This document shows, piece after piece, positions 56,848 to 64,000 of a stretch of 64,000 nt of DNA. The first letter of the stretch is position 1; every line of letters starts with the position of its first letter. The position numbers were made by a program, and so were the translations under genes. Source of the DNA: Riptortus pedestris (Eukaryota; Arthropoda; Insecta; Hemiptera; Alydidae); NCBI GenBank assembly GCA_019009955.1, contig CM032228.1:100003001-100067000 (forward strand), read 5' to 3'. The notes under the pieces are model-generated. The model was not told where the DNA came from and did no database searches. It worked only from the letters and a program-made list of their open reading frames with translations.

Positions 56848-59800
56848 GTTTATAAGTCAAGCTATTCCCCAAGAAAAGAGCATTGAAAAGCATATTCAGA
56901 GGCTCGATCAAGATGTCCGGAGAGCAGGGAGAATTTCAAAGAAGGAATTGGAGGATGTTTTCAATGAAATAAAACATTCACGTAATATCAGTTTAATAAC
57001 ATTATATTATGCCTAATTAATAAACCTCTAAATAGTGTAAATTTATATTTTTATTACTGCTTACAGGTCATGCCTCTAGCACTCAATCCTTAATGATAAT
57101 ACGTTGTTGTGGTAATTTAGTCCCTGAAGAAAGTCCTGAAGTTCGTACTAACCTTGTTAAGGAAATCTGGTCAACTTTGGAAAAAATTGGTAAACCTAAC
57201 TAATACATGACTAGCATTTATAATCCTTTCCTGATATTAATGGAGATAGTAATTATTTACAATTTTAGTTGACTTACTTTTTTTTTTCTTTTTAAAGGCG
57301 TTCCTCTAGATATCAGTCACTACAATGCCCTTTTAAGGGTTTACTTGGAAAATGAATATAAATTCTCACCAACAGAATTTTTAACTGACCTTCAGAGTAA
57401 GGGTGTGGAACCAAACAGAGTTACTTACCAGCGTTTGATTGCAGCCTATTGCCAAAGAGGTGATATTGAAGGAGCTACACAAATATTAGGATTCATGAAA
57501 GAAAAGCAAATGCCAGTTAATGAAAGTGTATTTAGCGCTTTGATAAATGGTCATTTTCAAGCTGAGTAAGTTAAACAAATTATAGTTAATAGCTTTCTTT
57601 GTTTATAGTTTTGATATCATCAAATACTAATGAAAAGTTCACAATATCGAACACTTATTATGGTATGATATCATCTGGTACTAAACCATCGTTAAAATTT
57701 CTTGATTCTCAAATACTTTTATCAACAGGGAACAGTGTCCTTGAAACTTTGTTTTTAAGAATAGAATTAAGCCGACAGAGAATTGGATAGGCGTACCAAA
57801 CATTACATTTTATTTTAAATTGAATTGATTGATGTCATCACACAATCTATTTACGTGTATCTCACTTAGTAAAGGTTCGCTGAAAACAATATTTGGTATT
57901 TAAGCTTAGAATAAGATGCTTCATGATATATTGGCTTATTGTTAATATGTTAGAGTAGGAGTTTGCTCAAGGCTGAAAACTAGAAAAAATGCAAATGACA
58001 CTACACTGAAGTATTTTTCTTTTCCTAGTAAATCTCAATTATTAAAATATATAAATATTGAGTATATTTCACTTTATAATCTTTAATTCATATCACAGTT
58101 CCCTTGATTAACTGTTTTGACAATATTCCAGTATCGAGTCCTATCAAAAGTAAGGAAACAAGATGTCTTCCCTTATAAGTAAGTCATTTAATGTGCTATC
58201 AGAAACTCAATGGTATACCATCATACACACCATATTCGGGCATTTTATATGACCTAGTTGTGAACCACTAACTTTACCACCCACCCACAGCAAAGCCTTG
58301 TATGATAGTTCCCATTGACTTCCATAATCTGCAGAATAATAAATTGCTTGTATAGGAAGATAATTTTTTTCATTTTTTTTGCTCGAAACTTTTCTGTGTG
58401 TAAAACCTCATGCTCAGTAATTTTATTTTTCAGTGATGTTGAGAGTGCTATTGGAATACTGAGTGTTATGAAGCAAGCTAACATTAATCCTTCATCCGAC
58501 ACATACACTACTCTCATGTGTGGACACGCAAAATCAGGAAATATGGATGCTATCAATGAAATATTATCTCAATGTGCTGCTCAGGATATAGATATTACAG
58601 ACAGAGATATCTTGGAAGTTATATATACCCTTGCTATTAACAATCACACTGACCTTATAGAACAGGTACATTATGACTATGTAAAACAATAAAATAATTA
58701 TGGTTTATGGAATATGAAGCTCTCATTTTAATAAGTAAAAAGAAATCGAGTTTTATCTGACAATCTTAATAGCTGATTTGCCCTAGAAATCAGCTACAGA
58801 TATTGTTCTCTTGATGCAATTTATCAAAAATTTCTTGAAATTTATACCAATTCTACCTAGTAGATATCAAAAATGATGTATATTGAAATTGGTGTGAATG
58901 CACTCACATATATACTTATGCATACACATATATTTATTCTGAGTTGGTATTCTGGCAGGTGGAAGTGACTTCTAATGTAGGTAGGATGAAAAAATGTTGG
59001 CTACGCTTCCACTATAATAATTTAATAACATGGAAAAGCGCTTTCGATGCTGTGCATCATCGTCAGTGCCCTGTTGACACACACAATAATAGTTACAATT
59101 TTCTATAAAATATGTTAGGCACATATAACAAAAAAAAACAAAAAAAAAACTTATTTTTCTTAGGACTAAAAACATATAAAATCTAACGTGGAACTAAATA
59201 ACATATAAAACATTTCATACATAAACAGTTATTTTTAAATTAAGTTTATTTTTAAATTAAGTTTATTTTTAAATTAAGTTTATTATTTTTAAATTAACAG
59301 TTATTTTTAAATTTTTTCATCCTACCTACATATATTTATATTATCACTCTACATTTTTATCTGGTAACAGTAAAGCAGTTACATTTATGATTATATTATT
59401 ATTAAACTCTAAACTGTAACTTTTCATCGAGCTAAAGGTTACTTGTTATCCTCAATCTGCAATTTAAAAAACAAAACCTTTTTGTCCCTGTGTACAAGTG
59501 TACTACACTCAATATTATATTGATAGAAACAGCTGAATGTGCCAGAAAGTAAACTTTGTAATTCTCATAACACATGATGAGATGAAAATCATCATCTACA
59601 TATTGAAAAAAAAAGCCACTAATGCTATTGAAAAATGCAGGGATTTGAGAGAGAGAGGCACAGGGGAAAGTTTTCTGCCACAAAAAAACTTGTAATTGTG
59701 TAAAGGGTTCCTTAAGACTGGATCTCATTCAGCAAATCAAACTCTCTCAATCCTAAACAAAAATAAAAAAAATTCATGGATGTTGATAGAAACAAGATTA

Positions 59801-61221
59801 GGAGAATGTCCTATTGATTAGTGATACCATTTACTACAGTGGTCTAAAACTTACTGTAGCTAAATATATTGGAATCACAAATCATTGGCTAATTATATGA
59901 CATTCCCATTAAAGAATTAATCTGAGAAAAATATTATTAAGTATGTGAAAATTTTTAGTAATACAGCATTGGAACAGTCAGTAAATAATGCTGAAAGTAT
60001 TTTAATGGACCAGATATGTCAGTTTAAAAAAACAAAACAACTTCACTAAAAAATTGAAATTTGATTCACGATTCTAAGATTTCTGAGAATGAAACAAGTT
60101 ATTGACTTTTTCTTGTGTATGTGATTGTAGAAAGATTTATATTCATTCCTATGCTTTCATCCAGTGTTAAATAATTATAATGTTTTATTACATTTATGTA
60201 GTTAGTTGGAAAGATCAAAAACACACCTGGCTATAATCAAGATGCCAAGAATGTTATACTTAGATTGATTGTACGTGGTGAAGTAACGGGAGCCTTAAAA
60301 GTTTTAAGAACTATGAAGCCTGTCACATCTGTTGATGGAGACTCTCTTCCAGCGGGCAATTTTCTGGTCAAGCATATGGTTAAATGTAACCTGGTAAGTG
60401 TGTTTTTATTTTTATGTTGAACTAGATGTCCCCATCATAATTTCAAAAGTTCATGATCTGCCCCATTAAATAACTAATCGTTGTAAATATTTTTCATCCT
60501 ATTTTGCTACACTTTGCCAAGCCTAAGCCCATAAAGTTTTTGAATTCTTACCAAATATTTTTATGTAATAATGATACCATCATTATTGTCACAGATGGAG
60601 CCAGTTTTTACCTGATATCAGAAGTCTACATTGTGAAATTTGTGTTACTGAATCATGTTTATCAATTATAAACCTACTAACAGAGGCATTATCATTGTAA
60701 CTTACTTTTGAAATTATATTTTAATTTTAAAATAACTGTATTTTTATATTGCAAATGTAATTCTAAATGGTTTACATGGTACTTCGTTATATGGAGAACT
60801 GGCTAAGTTACCCGATTAGAGCCTGAATGATGATGGCATTGTTTTGGGAAGGATTTATTATGCCATATGGATATTTCCCCACTCAGTATTTATAGTTATT
60901 CCTAAGTATCTAGAAACTGTAGCAAGATTATAGATAGCTATTGAGGTTGTACTCATGACACAATTTTCGAAAAATAATTCTCAAATGCCCATCGATCCTA
61001 CCTAGGATGAAAATGAGGTCCATCCAAAATTATGTATATACTTGTCTGTTACTGCCCTAGCGGTCACAATTTTAGTAGATTTTCCTTAAAGGAAATCAGC
61101 TATTGAGGTCGTACTCATGACGCGATTTTCGAAATTTTTCTTCAAATGTCCATTGATCCTACCCAGGAGATGACGAAAATAAGGTCTGTTCAAAACTATA
61201 TGTGTGTATATGTATATATAC

Positions 61222-61268
<47 letters not shown>

Positions 61269-62412
61269 TGTTACCGCTCTAGTGGTCGCAATTATTGTTT
61301 AATCGTTACCAAACTCGATATTTAGTCGTTTTTTGTAAAAAGAAAGACCAAGTTCATTAACGGCTGAAATCGGACCAGGGGGAGGGGGGGTTTAGAGGGG
61401 GAGAATTTTGAAAATTCGTTATATCTCCGTTACTATACGTCGGATCGAAAAAATGTAAAGAAGCATTCTTATAGCAAATTACATTTACTATAAATATTGT
61501 TATACATATGTATTCCCTATCTTGAATATTAACCGAGATATTTGCATTTTTCAGTTTTCAGCAAACCCCCACTTCTAGTCATGTTACATAAACAATACTC
61601 GGTTATGTTATAAACCACATCATTCAAAGCTTAAATACCAAATATTGTTTTCAAGAGACATTTATTATACGAGATACATGCAAATATGTTCCGGTGTGTT
61701 GTAAGTACCGGTATGTAGATTTATCTGTTGTTAAACTTCACACGGGAAATCTGCTTAGTTTACACAGCCCCTGCATGACGGACTTTTGAATCATTATCTA
61801 AATTCAGCATTAAAAAAATTTTCTTCATAAAAATATTTGATCCAACATGTCTAAACTTCATAAAAACTAAGGCTAGAATTCTACAGGCAAATTTCTCAAA
61901 TACTGAAGTCTTCACTCTCCAACCAGATCTGTGAAGATGTTCATCTGTTAGATGAAGGAAGCAATTCATAAAAATAAAAAAAAAAATGAGTACTCTCTTT
62001 CTTGCATGTTTTGTTTGTTTTTTTCTCCAGATGTCCCTCTGTTGGAAAGGAACTTCGACAAAAAGAAGACTGAATTTTATTTGTTCTGGGATGAGTTCTA
62101 AATTTAACTTTAGAGATAAGCACCTTCAAGCTAATAAAATAATGTTTCCTTGACCCAAATTTAATTATTAAAACACTCCCTAATCAATTTCTTTATTTCA
62201 GCCTTTTGAAAAAATTATGGCTATTTGTAAAGAGTTAAAAGAGACAGGTGAAAATGGAAATGCTCTGCTCGTAGCAACAGAAGCAGCATTGGTTAGTGAA
62301 CAGCCAAAATTGAGCTCCAAATTATTATCAGCTTTATCTGTTGAGCATGAAGTCTGTCATCATTATTATTGGCCTATTATAGTACAGTATGGTAAAGCAG
62401 GAAATATTCCAG
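56848..62412 (+). CDS. LRPPRC: LRPPRC / bicoid stability factor, internal exons (partial)
   Basis: LRPPRC is a PPR-repeat protein that stabilises mitochondrial mRNAs with SLIRP; the fly orthologue is bsf. Exons: 56848-56981, 57067-57189, 57298-57565, 58434-58665, 60202-60393, 62202-62412. All have AG/GT borders and matching phases (2 in; 1, 1, 2, 0, 0, 1 out), giving about 386 continuous codons. Exon 1 here encodes [20 protein letters not shown]. Exon 3 encodes [20 protein letters not shown] and [20 protein letters not shown], a near copy of vertebrate LRPPRC. Exon 4 holds further PPRs ([20 protein letters not shown]). Exons 5-6 follow the vertebrate order ([35 protein letters not shown]). 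The start exon with the mitochondrial targeting peptide is upstream and not identified. The gene continues past the window. Introns carry H1 repeats and foldbacks. Confidence 0.95.
58976..59331. repeat. Foldback/MITE-like element with 20-bp inverted ends
   Basis: ATGTAGGTAGGATGAAAAAA at 58975 is inverted at 59312-59331. Inside are a CTGACGA - hairpin - GAAA motif (minus strand, ~59075-59047) and a short tandem TTATTTTTAAATTAAGT array (59228-59300). It lies in an LRPPRC intron. Confidence 0.75.
60935..61073 (-). repeat. H1 fragment, older copy
   Basis: It reads AGCTATTGAGGTTGTACTCA, then CCATCGATCCTACCTAG, then CTGTTACTGCCCTAGCGGTC. It is cut by the younger H1 at 61074. Confidence 0.75.
61074..61783 (-). 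mobile_element. H1 repeat, 710-bp copy in an LRPPRC intron
   Basis: Both ends are present. The TA tract is at 61226-61264 and the G-rich tract near 61380. It is inserted after CAATTTT of an older H1 fragment (~60935-61073), so one H1 lies nested in another. Confidence 0.82.
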
Positions 62413-62774
62413 GTATTTAAACATAACTGCTATTAATAATAAGTTTTATAAAGTTATTATGTGAAAATAATAATTATGTTCACATTTTTATATGAGAATT
62501 CAAATTCAGTCTGCACCATTACACATTAACTGCACATGGGTACATTAACTTCTTATAAACTTGGAACTCTCAGATTGTGAAAATCCTTAAAGCTATGTGT
62601 GCAGCTACCAGAGGGGAAATTTATTTATTATGCTGCCTAAAGTGAACATGTTTTTATTGATGGCATAACAATTTAGTCATGGAAGGATTAGATAACAGAA
62701 ATTTTACTACTCTCACACTGAAAGAAATTCCAATGTAAAGAACTAGAAGTTGGTTCCACATATCAGCATTTAAC
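62413..62774 (+). other. LRPPRC intron 6 start
   Basis: AT-rich intronic DNA after the donor GTATTT at 62413. Nothing else is visible. Confidence 0.6.
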
Positions 62775-63480
62775 AGCTATTATTATTGCATTCTATCAAT
62801 TGCAACTATTGGCATTGTACCCATGAGTAATTTTCAGAGCATCTCTCGAGCCTGCACAGGAAATGATTAACATTAGGTCTTTTCAAAATTAGGCAACATA
62901 AACTTATACTAACCCACACACACAGAGGGTGTTTCAAAAATAATATACGTATTACCAAGTATTATTTTGTCCAAGCTATTGATCACTGGGCCTCGGCTCG
63001 GCTATTGGGGAAACGAATACATAGTCTACTGTATATTATTATAACCATTAGGTGTCAGTTGTCTTCTGTTTTGCTTGGTAACCATCATATGTTTAAAACG
63101 TCTACTCCGCAGCAGAAATCATTTGGTGTTCTTGAGTTTGCGAAGTGCAATTCCATGATCACACTAATATAAACTGCTTTCAATTCAAACATATGATGGT
63201 TACCAAGCAAATCGAAGACGACTGACATCTTGTCTATAATATATCTAGCCCATAATATAAACTAGACTGTGTATTCGTTTCTCCACTAGCCGAGCAGCGA
63301 TCGATAGTTTGGACAAAATAATACTTTGCAATTCGTATATTCTTTTTCAAACACTGTGTATATTACTGCTCTAGTGGTCATGATTTTCGTTGAACCATTG
63401 TCAAACTTGATATTGAAGTGTTTATGCAGGAAAAAAATCCATCACACAGGGCTGCATTAATTAATCAGATTAATGTGTTC
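62775..63480 (-). repeat. Decayed H1 copy split by a foldback element
   Basis: The left piece (GGCATTGTACCCATGAGTAA.. GAAATGATTAACATTAGGTC) and the right piece (TTACTGCTCTAGTGGTCATG.. TTGATATTGAAGTG) match H1. The foldback element (62920-63359) lies where the TA tract should be. Confidence 0.65.
62920..63359. mobile_element. Foldback element, ~190-bp inverted arms
   Basis: Ends CACAG..GGTGTTTCAAAAA and TTTTTCAAACACTGTG. The arms include CCATCATATGTTTAAA / TTCAAACATATGATGG near the centre. It has mariner-like ends and no coding sequence. Confidence 0.75.
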
Positions 63481-63910
63481 CCACATGCATCACATATTTG
63501 AATTTATCTCAAAACGTAAATGTTCAATGAGAACAATATTTGATATTAAGGTTTCAAATAATGTGATTCTTAATATAACAGCTTATTGTTAATATGACAT
63601 GAGAAAGAGTGGGCGTTTACTGAAGGCCGAAAACTAAAAAATGCAAATATCTTGGTTATAATCAAGATAATGAAAAAACGTAAATAACAACATTTATAGA
63701 ACTTTACATTTGCAATAAGATTGATTCTATTTATTTATTTTCGATCCGAAGCATAATAACAGATATTTTGAATTTTCAAAAATCCCCCTCTCTAAACCCC
63801 CCCCCACTGGTCCAATTTTAACGAATTTGATCTTCATTTTTACATAAAATGTTTATATTTATTGAGTTAGATATAAATCAGGTAAAAATTGTGACCGATA
63901 GTGTTAACAG

Positions 63911-63982
<72 letters not shown>

Positions 63983-64000
63983 AGATAGATGTATATATAC
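63437..64000 (+). repeat. H1 copy running off the window
   Basis: It starts near CACACAGGGCTGCATTAATT. The body runs through the C-rich tract (~63799-63807) and TGTGACCGATAGTGTTAACAG into the CA/TA array. The palindrome end would lie beyond 64000. Confidence 0.7.
63911..64000. repeat. CA/TA array at window end
   Basis: It occupies the TA position of the plus-oriented H1 copy and continues to the last base. Confidence 0.95.

Noticed and set aside
57599..57790. 63-codon frame in the LRPPRC intron as an exon
   Set aside because: It is not needed: exons ending 57565 and starting 58434 join in phase and match the family without a gap.
1..64000. CRISPR arrays, bacterial operons or ribosome binding sites
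   Set aside because: No spaced direct repeats of that type; introns, SINEs and eukaryotic gene families show nuclear eukaryotic DNA.

Overview
The window is eukaryotic nuclear DNA, AT-rich, with short exons, long introns and dense transposable elements. The gene families present (a bsf/LRPPRC-type protein, a stromalin, a membrane-anchored heme oxygenase) and the mix of mariner, Tc1, piggyBac, hAT, Helitron-like and Penelope elements suggest an arthropod, most likely an insect. The species cannot be named from the sequence alone.

Four host genes are supported. (1) A two-exon heme oxygenase on the minus strand has a 9.5 kb intron full of transposons (exon 1 34405-34516, exon 2 24221-24861). 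(2) The exosome ring subunit RRP43/EXOSC8 lies on the minus strand at 34795-35670 as one open exon, ending only 278 bp before the heme oxygenase start. (3) A single-exon cohesin stromalin (STAG/SA) homologue lies on the plus strand at 45439-48303. (4) The 5' half of an LRPPRC/bicoid-stability-factor gene lies on the plus strand. Six internal exons (56848-62412) have matching splice phases. Its first exon was not found and its 3' part lies beyond the window.

Layout: 1-24 kb is a transposon graveyard. It contains Helitron-type repeats, a mariner-family deletion derivative, LINE, Ty3/gypsy and Ty1/copia relics, an LTR with a nested insertion, a hAT MITE with perfect 8-bp target duplications, and tRNA-derived SINEs. 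24-36 kb holds heme oxygenase and EXOSC8, with a nearly intact Tc1 element and a TTAA-flanked piggyBac relic in the intron. 36-45 kb is repeats, including a mariner split by two later insertions. 45-48.3 kb is the stromalin gene. 48.3-56.8 kb holds a Penelope-like element and a solo LTR. 56.8-64 kb is LRPPRC, with more repeats in its introns.

The most unusual structure is a repeat family, called H1 here, with about 16 copies. One end reads GTCCGTCACGCAGGGGCTGCG. The other carries the perfect 20-bp palindrome GATTTCCCTTAAGGGAAATC followed by TGCT. A TA microsatellite lies near that end, and AGCAGATTTCCC occurs near both ends in opposite orientation. This resembles non-autonomous Helentron (HINE/DINE-1-like) elements. 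A second family, H2, ends in a GC hairpin followed by CTAG, like a classical Helitron, and is built of about three ~300-bp tandem units. H2, Tc1 and foldback elements repeatedly sit inside the TA tract of H1, so the order of insertion can be read. Several Penelope-associated ends share a CTGANGA - hairpin - GAAA motif like the catalytic core of hammerhead ribozymes.
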